Of a stretch of 64,000 bases of DNA, positions 36,414 through 47,015 are shown one piece after another. The DNA comes from Paralvinella palmiformis. Lineage: Eukaryota; Annelida; Polychaeta; Terebellida; Alvinellidae. A program made the translations under genes and the position numbers. Below the pieces are notes generated by a model. The model searched no databases. It worked only from the letters and a program-made list of their open reading frames with translations, and was not told the DNA's origin. Location: NCBI GenBank assembly GCA_025642065.1, contig JAODUP010000655.1, positions 1-64,000 of the forward strand, written 5' to 3'. Every line of letters begins with the position of its first letter. Within the stretch, counting starts at the first letter, position 1.

Positions 36414-36482
36414 TGTGGTTGAACTGGTCCTGGTGGGTGGTCGAATCTAGATCTAACAGCTACCAGGACCAGTTCAACCACA
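36414..36482. repeat. perfect 21-bp inverted repeat with 27-bp loop
   Basis: Left arm 36414-36434 begins TGTGGTTGAACTGG; right arm 36462-36482 is its exact reverse complement, ending CCAGTTCAACCACA. No coding context. Confidence 0.8.
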
Positions 36483-37044
36483 GAAATATACACTATAGTC
36501 ATCGTTTTTTAAAGCTTAATTCAAGATAAATAGAAAGTGCTGGTGGAATCAATTCATGAGTCCAGAGACTAGCTGTAGGAATCAAGTGAAATAACTTAAT
36601 ATCTAAATGTTAGATATATTATATATATAGTATACTGCTGTGCCTGTGAGGGGAACTGGACTATTCGCCCTTGATTACATTCGCGTTGATGTTAATTTTA
36701 CCCCATTTTATATTCGCCTTCAGGAACCATCGCCCACAATTTTGTTTGCCCTCAGTTAGTTAAAATATAAGTTATAACCAAATAGATCAAATACAATGTA
36801 TCACCAAATAGTCAAAATACAATATTATTACCCCCCCAAAAAAAAATGCAAGAACAAGAAAATATATAACACTACATAGCAGTTTAAATCTGTATGCACA
36901 GTTTGTATATATTGCTGATGCACACCGGTGTTATGTTGGGTGTGGTGTGTCATTCACTACATGTGAATGGACAGTAAGGGTTTTGTCACTTCCATGATGT
37001 AGACTGACCAAGTCACATGTCATTTCAGATGGACAAATACTACT

Positions 37045-37160
37045 AATAATAATTACAAAACTTCTATTGCGCCAATATTCTTTATCAACAAATGATCAGA
37101 TGGAGTGGAAACCCAGGAAGGATAAGCAAGTCTGAAAAGGTGAGCTTTCAAATGAAACTA
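37045..37160 (-). mobile_element. L2/CR1-like LINE fragment, split (second part 38604-38650)
   Basis: Starts like the copies at 11320 and 44950 (ATTACAAAACTTCTATTGCGCC ... AAAAGGTGAGCTTTCAAATG). The sequence that should follow (GCTATTTGATGACTT ... ACATGTTCAGGGAGTG) appears only at 38605. The 1.4 kb between is an insertion. Confidence 0.65.
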
Positions 37161-37949
37161 GGGGAGAGGTGGGAAGGTTTGACCAGGCGGGGAGAATCGA
37201 CCAGAACATTAAAACCCTATTCTTTATTTATTACACTTAATAGTTTTAGGTTGTGACATAATATATCACTGATTAATTGTTTTATGTTTACTTTGAAACA
37301 ATTTGCAACAATAAAACAATACACTATAAAAAAACAATTTGTGACTGAAAGTGGGCGTGTCAAAATTTGAACTTTTGCCACTAGGTGTCAACATTTCAAA
37401 AGTATGTAAGCAACATTCGTGCCGTGCCTTTCAGTTTGTGTTAGATTTTCACTGTGTTTGATCTTTATTAACTTTCTATGCTGTATCCTTTTGAACAATT
37501 AATGTATGTAGAAATAAAATGTACCTTTCATATAAGCTTACATCAATAAATTAAAAAATAACAAGAGAAACAAAAGTGGTCGATCCGCCCCTCCATTTTG
37601 TCGATTCACTCTTTGGAGACTCCAATTTTTGTATCACTATCCTAAATGGGTCATCAGATAAAGAGCATGTGACGTATTACTAATTTACATAAACTGTTAG
37701 TATGATAATGTGATGATCATGTGACGTTTTATAGCCTAATTTACATCAGATGCAAAGCCCAGTATTGTGGAAGACATTTCTCTGACTTGTTAGTTAGCTA
37801 CCCTTATTTTGGGGGTTTTCTTTATACAAATGAAATAGTAATATTATGATATGCTGTAAATATGGGTCTTCATTTATTGCAAATAAATGAATCAAATTCT
37901 GGACTAGCTGAAATGAAGATTTATCAGTTTTATGAAATGATGAAGGGGT

Positions 37950-38134
37950 GCCTCGATGGTCTAGCTGGTAGTGTGTTGGATCACATATCACTACCACCCG
38001 TATTTGAATCTCAGCATGGGCATATCTGAAGGGTGTTTCAACTTTGGCTTTGTTTCATAACCTTCAGAAGTCGCTCTGCCTATTTAGCCTACCATGTGCA
38101 CAAAAGTGGCTGTAAAACATCAATCATCATCATC
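37950..38134 (+). mobile_element. tRNA-derived SINE
   Basis: Head GCCTCGATGGTCTAGCTGG (box A), box B-like TATTTGAATCTC, body CATATCTGAAGGGTGTTTCA ... GCCTACCATGTGCACAAAAG and an (ATC)n tail. Closely matches 26792-26979. I see no clear target duplication. Confidence 0.8.
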
Positions 38135-38218
38135 GATGTACCATGTTAAACATTATAAATGATATTATAGATATATAATCAAATTTAACGTCTTTTGTAA
38201 ATGCATGAATTTATGAAG

Positions 38219-38221
<3 letters not shown>

Positions 38222-38258
<37 letters not shown>
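38222..38258. repeat. (TA)n microsatellite
   Basis: About 18 TA units inside the 1.44-kb element, downstream of the SINE. Confidence 0.9.
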
Positions 38259-38260
<2 letters not shown>

Positions 38261-39699
38261 TGACATGTGAATCATGAAAAGAAACAAAAAGTGAATACTG
38301 AAAGATTAAGAATAATAAGAAAGAGCTAATTTTAGTTGAAAACGATGTTCACATAGCAAACTAAATTGGTCGATTATCCCCGCCATGTGTGGTCGATCCG
38401 CCCCGCATTGTGGTTGAACCTCCCCTCATTTTGTTTATGTAAATAACGTTTACAATATTGAATTGGGTCACAAATCACTGCTTTATTAGGAACATTAAAC
38501 ATAAATGGCCCGGTAGAAAAGTACTTCTTGCCGATTGCTGTATCGCATATACTAAAATCAAACCATTAAACTGTAAGGTGGCTGAACCACCCCACCTCTC
38601 CCCTGTGCTATTTGATGACTTAGATCTAACATGTTCAGGGAGTGATAATCAATAGTCTAGTGCATAGTTTAAAAATCTGAAATATATATATATATATATA
38701 TATTGTTATTATAACACAACAGGGGCGAATAGTCCATTTTATTAAGGGCGAATTAGCCGAATAACAATAAAGAACGAATAGTCTTTTTCTACCGAGGCGA
38801 GGGTGAATAGTCTAGTCCATAACGGTAACCCCGGCTGGGCCTGTGAGTGTCACAGTGACTGAGTGAGTGTGACTTGACCGGAGGATTTAACAGGCTGTGC
38901 CATCAATACTCCGTAGATCTGGTATTGGGGTGAAGGTGTTACTCAATCAGTCACAGCCAGTGTGTAAGTAGGTATATCTGTATGAAATCAGGCTATTTTA
39001 TTTTTAGATTTATCAGGCTATCAGCCATAAAATTTCGATATAAATCTGCTAAATATGATAATTATTAAAATGCTCATTTCATCTGTGATACCCACATGAT
39101 AAACAAATATTAAAACAAATTACCTTTCAAACAATTTCTTAACCTAATAGTCTTGCCTTAGTCTAGATACAGACTTAAGTTAAAGAAAATGGAAAACGTA
39201 GAATCAACACAAATTCATGCTCTTCGCATCCGCTGTTCTAAAGCACTGTATATTATGTTCTTACTTTGGCTAACAGCGAGTGGTTTCAGAACTGCAGACT
39301 GATCTCTTGTTTTTAATATTAGACTAGTGTATGGCTGGTTGGAATTTAATAATATTTATAATTTAGTAGTTAACGGTTTATGTTATTTAATTATTTTAAT
39401 GCATTAGCTTATCGGCCTATACATATCTGTTCGATTTCATTATACAGCCAAATAGTAGACTATTTGAAAGACATCATTGATTCATTATCATACATAACAA
39501 TTAACATTGATTATGATGATCGTTTATTGATACTAGGTCTAGTCTAGTCGACTACTCATGTGATCAATAGATCTAGAGGTAAGAGGTGTCTACACCCTAC
39601 ACTAGTGGCTAGTCTACTCTATATAATTATACTGAGTATTACTTTTTACGGTACAGTATTAATCTACTGTATATAGACTAGAGTCTGTTTGGTACAGGA

Positions 39700-40760
39700 A
39701 CAAGACAAAGCCAATGGTAACTAAGTAGGTATGGTACTTCTTGACCTACAAAAGGCCTTTGACACTGTTGATCATGGCATTCCTCTCCAGAAACTAAAAG
39801 CTCTAGGACTCGATGAATCAGCACTAAACTGATCCTATTTACATGACTCATGAGCTACAACAATCGGTAGAAATCAGTGGCGTTACTTCTACCACTGACC
39901 CATGTTGTTTCTCATCCATGTGAATGACATCCCAACAGCGGTCAAGTGCAAATTATTACTGTATTCCTGGCACTATAAGTGCAGAGTCATTGGCATTGCC
40001 GATGACTCTGCACTTATAGTGCCAGGAAATAACACAAAGGGAAATTCTGCAAAAACTTTCCAATGAACTAGAATCAATCAGGGAATGGCTCATTGATAAT
40101 ATATTGTCTCTTCACCATGGAAAGATAGATCGAGTCAATTCTCTGCATGGAAGAGGAATCTTCAAAAAACAACTCCATTCAAGTCCAATGCGCAGACAAT
40201 GTCTTGTCATGTCGGACAAAGGTCAAATACTTAGGTGTCAAACTTGACAAAGCTCTTGCTGGAGACTGTATTGCAGATAAAATCATTAGCAATCAAAATT
40301 AAAATTTCTATATAGGCAGATGAAGGATGTCAATCTAGAAACCAAATGATGCTAACTGCAGCATTAATCCAATGCCACTTTGACTATGCCAGCTCATCAT
40401 GGTATTATGGACTGACAATACTAAATTATTCTATATCTTTTGAAGGCAACCCCTTGGACCCATATTAGAGCAAATGAGTTTAGATTGGTAAATATGTTGC
40501 CGGTGGAACTCGGTGCCAAACAACTCAAAGTAAATCAAGTCCACAATATTCTAAATGGCACAACGCCCATTTATTTAAATACTGCTTTCAAATTAACAAC
40601 ATCCCAACATAATATTAATACGAGATCCAGTACAATGTCTATTCAGATACCTCAAGTTAAATATTTTGGAAAAAGTACTTTTAATTATACATGAATATTG
40701 TCTTGGAATGAATTACCTTCAAAAAAGGAGTAAAACGATTTTTATTTAACAATCTTAGTG
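39700..40760 (+). pseudogene. second non-LTR reverse transcriptase pseudogene
   Basis: Reads MVLLDLQKAFDTVDHGIPLQ (RT motif A), then IADDSALIVPG (the YADD catalytic box with Tyr replaced) and, at 40440-40694, a C-terminal frame with NMLPVELGAKQLKVNQVHNI. Stops and frame changes throughout. A perfect inverted duplication of the catalytic box region sits at 39964-40028. A (TA)n tract follows at about 40817. Confidence 0.7.
39964..40028. repeat. perfect 27-bp inverted duplication at the RT catalytic box
   Basis: Arms 39964-39990 and 40002-40028 are exact reverse complements with an 11-nt loop. The right arm is the normal coding copy (ATGACTCTGCACTTATAG..., in the ADDSALIVPG box); the left arm is an inverted copy of it. 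Confidence 0.9.
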
Positions 40761-40813
40761 ACCTGGAAGCAAGTTCTTACATTCTTTTTATAACCTGGTC
40801 CTATATTTTCAAG

Positions 40814-40851
<38 letters not shown>

Positions 40852-41409
40852 TATATTACAGTTATTACAGGAATCTATTCATTTGAATTTTGTATAGTCC
40901 ACCATCTGCCATATACAATAATATATCTATGATTTTTCGCCTCAGTACCACAATGGAAATAAGTATTTTCACTTTCTTCTGCTATCCAGGTACTTTAATG
41001 TATCTATGTATTTAGTGTTATTATATGTATTTACATTACTGTACAAAGTAAATCAAATCAAATAACTATGCGTTCTTTAAAAAGTGAGCAAAAGTCGAAA
41101 AGAGGTATCACTCACTTTATTTTGCTGATTTTTCTTTATTGATTTATAACATGAGCACTCAGTCATCCTCACTTGTTCACATTATAATGCACTATTATAA
41201 TAATACATGTTTTGTTATTTAATCTGTTATGATAGATTATTAATATTTGAACAAATTCAGTGTTATTTTTATATGCCAATATAAATATGGCAGGTTAAAT
41301 ATACAAACATAAACATACATGTTGGTAACTATGTAGTATATGGATGTAACTTAGTATTATTCATTTAAGTCAAAATACTGTTTGATTTAAAATTATTATT
41401 TAAAGCTTG

Positions 41410-44400
41410 ATGGAGACAGATGTCACAAAACAATTATTTATTGAAGTTTCACAGACATATAAAGAAGAAGGAACATGTGAGTTCATAAGATCTGGTGTTG
41501 TTTTAATACAAGTTTGGCCACTGAAAGAACATTGTTTTAGTATAAACAAAATGAGATGTAACTGATATTAAAAACACCAGCTTTATACTTTCTAACTTTG
41601 TCAATAATTTTACATGTCTTCCAGTTGATTATTTTGTTATTTTTAGACACTGAAAACTGCTGGAAATTCTTAGAAAATATATTTATTCTTATTCCAGTGA
41701 CTAACAGTGTGCTGTCTGCGTGAGTACAGTAGTTAATATTTTCTTTTACACTACATTTATAAGTTCAAGAAAAGCTGGTATATTCTCAGGTAGAAAATAC
41801 TAAAATATGTAGTTTTAATGTAGTCTTAGTGTGAGCAACTAATATAGCTTACTCTGATATTTACTTCCAGATTACAGTTTGTATTCCAGACACCATTGCT
41901 ACCAGCCTTAGATCTGTTAGATAACAACAAAATAAAAAAAATTATCTCTCCAAGTGGTAGATGTGTTTTTCAAGTAAGTAATCAGTGTTTTTCTGGCCAA
42001 CATAAATGTCTTGTATGAGTATTTATATATATATATATATCATAGGTCCTGGCCATTTTATATGCCTAAAATATCACAATTTGTGGTAGTACCATCCATT
42101 AAGCCGATCTTAAAATCAGAACGTTTTCCTGCAGTATTTCCAGGTGATGTTTTGAATGCAGGAAATAGTTTTGTTTTCATAATTTATTATTCGTACCAAT
42201 GTGTTTTGTATAGATCTACTGTCAATAGATCAGGGCAAATTATAACAATCGTTTACACAAACTGATAGCGCATATGTAAGACCTTAAACTTAAATTAACA
42301 AGATGATTAAACATTCAATGAACTGCATATGAAGTCAATGACTTAGAGTTAGAAATAATAAAACATATTGTCAATTACTACTCATCTACTGAGCCTTTGA
42401 TGGTCCGTTTTGGTCACTAATGCGGCAATAACTGAGACAATGTAAATTACTGGTATATGCGGTCAGTTAGTAACTAACTCTCTATTGAAAAATATGTAGA
42501 TCTATATGGGGGCACCCTAATCAGCTATGGTCTATGCCGCCAAACGAATGAGATAAGATGCTTTTGGGTACGAGTTGTCTTGTTACTTACGTGAAATGCC
42601 CTAGGCCTACTGAGTCCAACAAGATTTATCCATAATTACAAATATCAGATAATTCTATATATAAATATTTATTTCATTATAAAGCCATGTATAATTATCA
42701 TCAACTTGTTTCACTTCTATTTTTGCTCCATGAGTTTAAATCAAAATGACGATTGATATCTGTTTACATCTACTGATCTAGATCTAGAATCTAGAGTTGA
42801 GATGGCTGCTAACAGTAACACACTGAAAAATTTTCTCCCGATGACTGGATTTCTTGACACTGAAATATCACCGTCCACTAAGCTGACCCTCCAAAATAAG
42901 GGTCAAAATGTTGACACAAAGTATTGGCTTAATGGCCGGGACTTAACGTATATATATATATATGCAAGAAGGTTAATATGAATATTTACATGAATTAAAA
43001 GTGAGAAGTTTCTGCTGCCCCAGTTTTTCAATTATTAGTCACAACTCACAGTATTGTGTTTTGACACTCATTTGACAAGTAATTATTAATTTTATTATTT
43101 TAACCCAGCACTGCTAAGGACATTATAGTTTGTCTACTAATATTGAAGGGCACTCATGTGGTGGCACACAGCTGCATTGCAGACCTCCATTTTCTGGGAT
43201 AAAATTAAGAATATCACTCTGATAGTAAATTGGTTAGAAAATTCACTGCAAACTTCCAGGTTATGGGTTTGAATTGGACTCATACCTGTGTTTGTTGGAT
43301 GTTTCCTAGTAAGAGAACTGTCAGCTGTATGTCCCAAGTGTAACCAGTCACAAGGCTAAAAAGCATTTATTCCACAAGTACATTTCTCACTATTTACAGA
43401 TATTAGTTAATTTTTTCTAGGTGCTGGGTAGCTCTGGGACTCCTTACATCTGTTTATCAGTCCTCACCTATTGCAGCTGTGCAGCATTCAGGTTTTCAGG
43501 TGATTATCTTAAAAAAACAGTATTTTCTTTAGTTTATTAGAATGAAATAAGATAATTTGCTATGTATGGATGATGCTTTGTATAAATCAATCTCTAGCTC
43601 TCATTCATTCATTCAATCATGAATGAAAAATTGGAATGATTTCAAATTTTGCCAACAGTGATTCTTGTGAATGCAACCATCACTAGAATCTAGATCAGTT
43701 TTCATATGCAATGAAGGTTCATTAATTTTTGTTTTGAATAGATCAGTAAGGTTGCTTTGAAGTTTGATTCATGTCTAGTTTTATAGTTTACTGTTTCAGC
43801 AGGTAGCCTTATATTTATCTACTTTGGGTTATACATATCAGTAGTTGCATTTTTTATTTTCTTGAAATGCAGAAACATCCTTCTGTATATGGCCAATTAT
43901 ATCTTTCTTTTAAGATATATCGTTTAGGGAGATATTCTTCCTTATAAAACATTGAGGTTTATTACACTTCCACATTTTGAGGTTAAGTATTATGTAATTT
44001 TCATGTTTACATATAATAAATTTATTACAAAAATTTTGTTTCTGCCATAAAATGGAGCATCTCTATTTTAGTTGTCTTAGAGTGAATTACATAGATTAGA
44101 CCATTGAGAAGTGTTATATATATATATATATATATAAGCTAGATATTTTGTTAATTAGTCTCAGAAATGAATAGAATTGTAGGTTTGTGATTTTACTTAA
44201 TATCCTTTCAATAAATTTTTTTTCAGTCCTGAGGAAGAGGGATTACATTTTGGTGAGTTTCTGAAGGAGTTGGGAAATAAACTGGTTAACCAGTTTTGTT
44301 CATAATAGTTTCACATTTTGTTTTTCTCTTCTTATTAGCACTATTTGAGTACTGGTGGTGTAAATAAAAGGATGCTAGTAACGTCATTAAATAGGCAACA

Positions 44401-44720
44401 TTAATATATGAACACCCTGGTTTGCAACCTGAAATTGAGTGGATTTAAATTGAAACTTCCTAAGTTAACTACGTTGAGACCATTGTTTTGTCTGAAGGAA
44501 TGACACTTACCTGTTTAGCGAGTAGTAAATAGTTGAATATATATATATATACTGCAGATTGGCAAATGTTGACGATCGTATTAAGTTGGCAAATTTGGCC
44601 AAAAATCGTCAATTTAAAACGACTCCAACATTTTCCTTTTTACAGTATAACACTCAATTATCTTGTCCAGATTATGAAATTCGCCAACTTAATACGTCGC
44701 CATCATTTGCCGATTTACCG

Positions 44721-44752
<32 letters not shown>

Positions 44753-47015
44753 GATAGATAGATAGAGAGTAAAATTAGGGCAATCAGAGAAGGGAGCCTT
44801 CAAATTAGGGGTCCACAGCTTTCTACAGCCTTCCAGTAAATATCTGTGACCTGTTTCAAGCACAAACTTGCAAAATACCTGCAAAACATCCCGGACAAAC
44901 CAAAAATACCAGGCTACACAATCGAAATGGACAAAATACAAAATAAATAATTACAAAACTTCTATAGCGCCAATATCTTTGAAAAGAATCAACCTCAGTG
45001 GCACACCTAGTACAGGGGTTGGGCAAACTCATAGTCTGGGTACGATGCAAAGTTCATCAACAATGATCAGATGCAAAGGAAACTTAGGAAGGGTAAGTGA
45101 GACTGAAAAGGTGAGTTTTCATATGGTGACAGAAAGAAAGTATGCTATTTGATGACTTAACATGTTCAGAGAGTGAATTCCAAAGAGTAGGGACAGCAAC
45201 TGAAAAAGCACAAGTCGCAGCATGAGTTTTAACTCTGAGAACAAACAATAAGTGAAAACCAGATGAACAGAGTTTTCTGGGCTTGGGTGCTAAAGAAGTC
45301 ATGGAAAATAGATATGAAGGTTCTCCAGAAGAAAGAGTTTGATAGGCAATATTGCAAAGTTTGAAAAGAATGCGAGATTGAACAGGGAGCCAGTGAAGAG
45401 AGTTAAGAGTTGGGACAAAATGGGAAAACCGAGGAGACTGTGTGACAACCCTAGCTAACCAGTTCTGAACACACTGAAGTTTTAGAATATCCTTAGATGC
45501 AATGTTATAAAGAAGACAGTTGCAGTAATCAAGCCTACTAGTAATGAGTGCTGTAGTAATGGTTTTGGCGACTGAAAGAGAAATATAGCGCTGAATATGG
45601 CAAAGGTCACGAATATGATAGAAGCAGGAGCAACATGTCAGAGAAACATGTTTATGAAATTAAAGTCAGTATCAAATGCAACACCAAGATTACGTGTGAT
45701 GCTATGACTAAGGATGTCTGTAGGGAAGAAATGAGTAAGTTTGCTGTGTTGTCTGATGTACCTATAATGATGAAATCTGTTTTGTTGGCATTGAGCCAGA
45801 GAAATCACGGAGACAGTCACCAAATTGTTTAAGGGAAAGATCAGTGTCTGCTGTAGATAAAGATATGTATACTTGGGTGTCATCTGCATATAAATGAAGG
45901 TCAAATTGTGGCTGTGAATAAGTGAGCTTAGTGGTGTGGTATACAGAGTAAACAGTAGTGGTCCAAGAACCGAGCCTTGGGGAACACCACAAACAAAGGC
46001 ACTGATTGAAACCTATTTATTAAGAATGAGCGGATCCAGGTAAGTTCTGTGCCTGATATGCCATACCAATCGGAGAGGCGATCTAGAAGAACAGAATAAT
46101 CAATGATGTCAAAAGCTGCAGATAAATCTAGGACTGTGACCTTCCATATGTCCATGTTTAGTGCTATGTCATTATGAACTTTTAATAGAGTGGTTTCTGT
46201 GGAGTGAAATATTTTGTAAGCAGACTGAAAAGCATTAGACAGACTTCATCACATCTATGAGGAGTTCCCGGGAAAGCTGAGCAATACAGCTGAGGCAGAG
46301 TCACCGACTTGGCCGGAGAAATTATACTCTTGAACTAACTAACTAGATCATTTGCTTCTACCAATATAGCTGCCACTCTCAATTAACCAGACTGTTGTGG
46401 GGCCGAGTTTAATTTGTTTCAGATTCTGGTTAATCTAGCTGCCAGGCCAGATCTTATTTCAGTTTTTTAATTCACAAACAAATGTGAATAGTGATGTAAA
46501 AGAATATTTATGATTTTATTTGCTTGACTTGATAACATGCATATAATTTTTTTAAATGGATGATTGTTTGGGTCTATCATCATCTGATCTATTAAACTAC
46601 CTGGTATGGGTTGTTTTTATATTTGTATCTTTGCCAATAATATGTTATAATGAGATACATTATCAGTAAAATAAGTTTCTTTACATAGTTAAAGAAATGC
46701 CTGCCACCTATCTTTGTTGTCTGGTTAATCTAATGTTAAGTGGCAAGCCAGAAATTGCATATATTGATGTTACACCTCAATTTCTATATATTTTTTGGAA
46801 TGATAATGATTTATATTTATGGCAACCTTGTGATATCAAGAGAAAGAAACATATACTTTATGTATGTGTATAAATGTCAATACACACATCACACACAATT
46901 ACCTTTTCAGTGCAAGCATTTATTAGCAATAAAGCTAGGCTTGGCAATGGAGAAAGTGAAAGAACAAGAAGTAACAGATGAAGTAATGACAGATATAATT
47001 AAACACATAGAGTAA
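41410..47015 (+). CDS. ZSWIM7: SWIM-domain protein ZSWIM7 (SWS1)
   Basis: Partner of the RAD51-paralogue-like SWSAP1 in the Shu complex, which promotes RAD51 filament assembly in homologous recombination, especially in meiosis; nuclear. Six exons (plus): 41410-41476, 41698-41719, 41871-41973, 43421-43499, 44227-44252, 46911-47015. All have AG/GT borders and join in phase to 133 residues (human about 140). Residues LPALDLLDNNKIKKIISPSG and VLGSSGTPYICL match the family. The SWIM zinc motif C-x-C...C-x-H is CSC in exon 4 and CKH at the start of exon 6, joined by VLRKRDYIL from the 26-nt exon 5. Exon 2 is only 22 nt, but its phase and the resulting TNSVLSALQFVF agree with the homologue. Intron 5 carries a MITE and an antisense LINE. 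Confidence 0.92.
41698..41719 (+). other. ZSWIM7: 22-nt microexon of ZSWIM7
   Basis: TTCCAG|...|GTGAGT borders. It supplies TG + six codons + GC and is needed to join exon 1 (ending ACA T) and exon 3 (starting A TTA CAG) in phase. Skipping it would shift the frame. Confidence 0.8.
44549..44724. mobile_element. small MITE in ZSWIM7 intron 5
   Basis: The left end (ATTGGCAAATGTTGACGATC, GTATTAAGTTGGCAAATTT) is mirrored at the right (reversed: AATCGGCAAATGATGGCGAC, GTATTAAGTTGGCGAATTT), about 50 bp of terminal inverted repeat around a ~70-bp core. It sits between TA tracts, suggesting insertion at TA. Confidence 0.7.
44725..44766. repeat. TA / GATA microsatellite
   Basis: TA run followed by a few GATA units, directly beside the MITE. 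Confidence 0.85.
44945..46260 (-). pseudogene. L2/CR1-like LINE, antisense in ZSWIM7 intron 5
   Basis: On the minus strand, frames give VLDLSAAFDIIDYSVLLDRL (RT motif A), GISGTELTWIRSFLINRF, HLYADDTQVYISL (catalytic YADD) and, near the end, TLWNSLSEHVKSSNSIL ... MKTHLF then a 3' UTR ending near 44945 in an ATT/TA-rich tail. The frame is broken between these blocks, so the copy is dead. Its 3' UTR matches fragments at 11313 and 37045. Confidence 0.8.

Larger units (their letters stand above)
37161..38603. mobile_element. 1.44-kb inverted-repeat DNA element inserted in a LINE fragment
   Basis: Begins GGGGAGAGGTGGG and ends with its inverse CCCACCTCTCCCC, exactly where the LINE fragment is interrupted. 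Subterminal regions carry repeated GGTCGATYCGCCCC-like words (GGGGAGAATCGACC at left, GGTCGATCCGCCCC at right). It contains a SINE and a (TA)n tract. No transposase frame, so non-autonomous. Confidence 0.65.
36651..38832. mobile_element. inverted-repeat element, outer layer of a nest
   Basis: The left end has GGACTATTCGCCC and ATTCGCC repeats. The right end, reversed, has GGACTAGACTATTCACCC and GGACTATTCGCCCC. Related 13-14-nt words, GCTGTGCCTGTGAG and GCTGGGCCTGTGAG, flank it and could be a target duplication with one mismatch. Inside are a LINE fragment, a second inverted-repeat element and a SINE. No transposase frame. Confidence 0.55.
31862..41409. other. transposon-rich region between DHX8 and ZSWIM7
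   Basis: About 9.5 kb lies between the divergent DHX8 and ZSWIM7 genes, so both promoters should be here. Recognisable pieces are a hAT remnant, a LINE with two insertions, a hairpin, a four-layer nest of elements and a second LINE pseudogene. 31875-32900 and 38840-39700 show nothing I can name. Confidence 0.6.

Noticed and set aside
43137..43340. Possible SINE (GGGTTTGAATTGG as box B)
   Set aside because: Box B is imperfect, no box A, and no similarity to the ATC-tailed SINE family.
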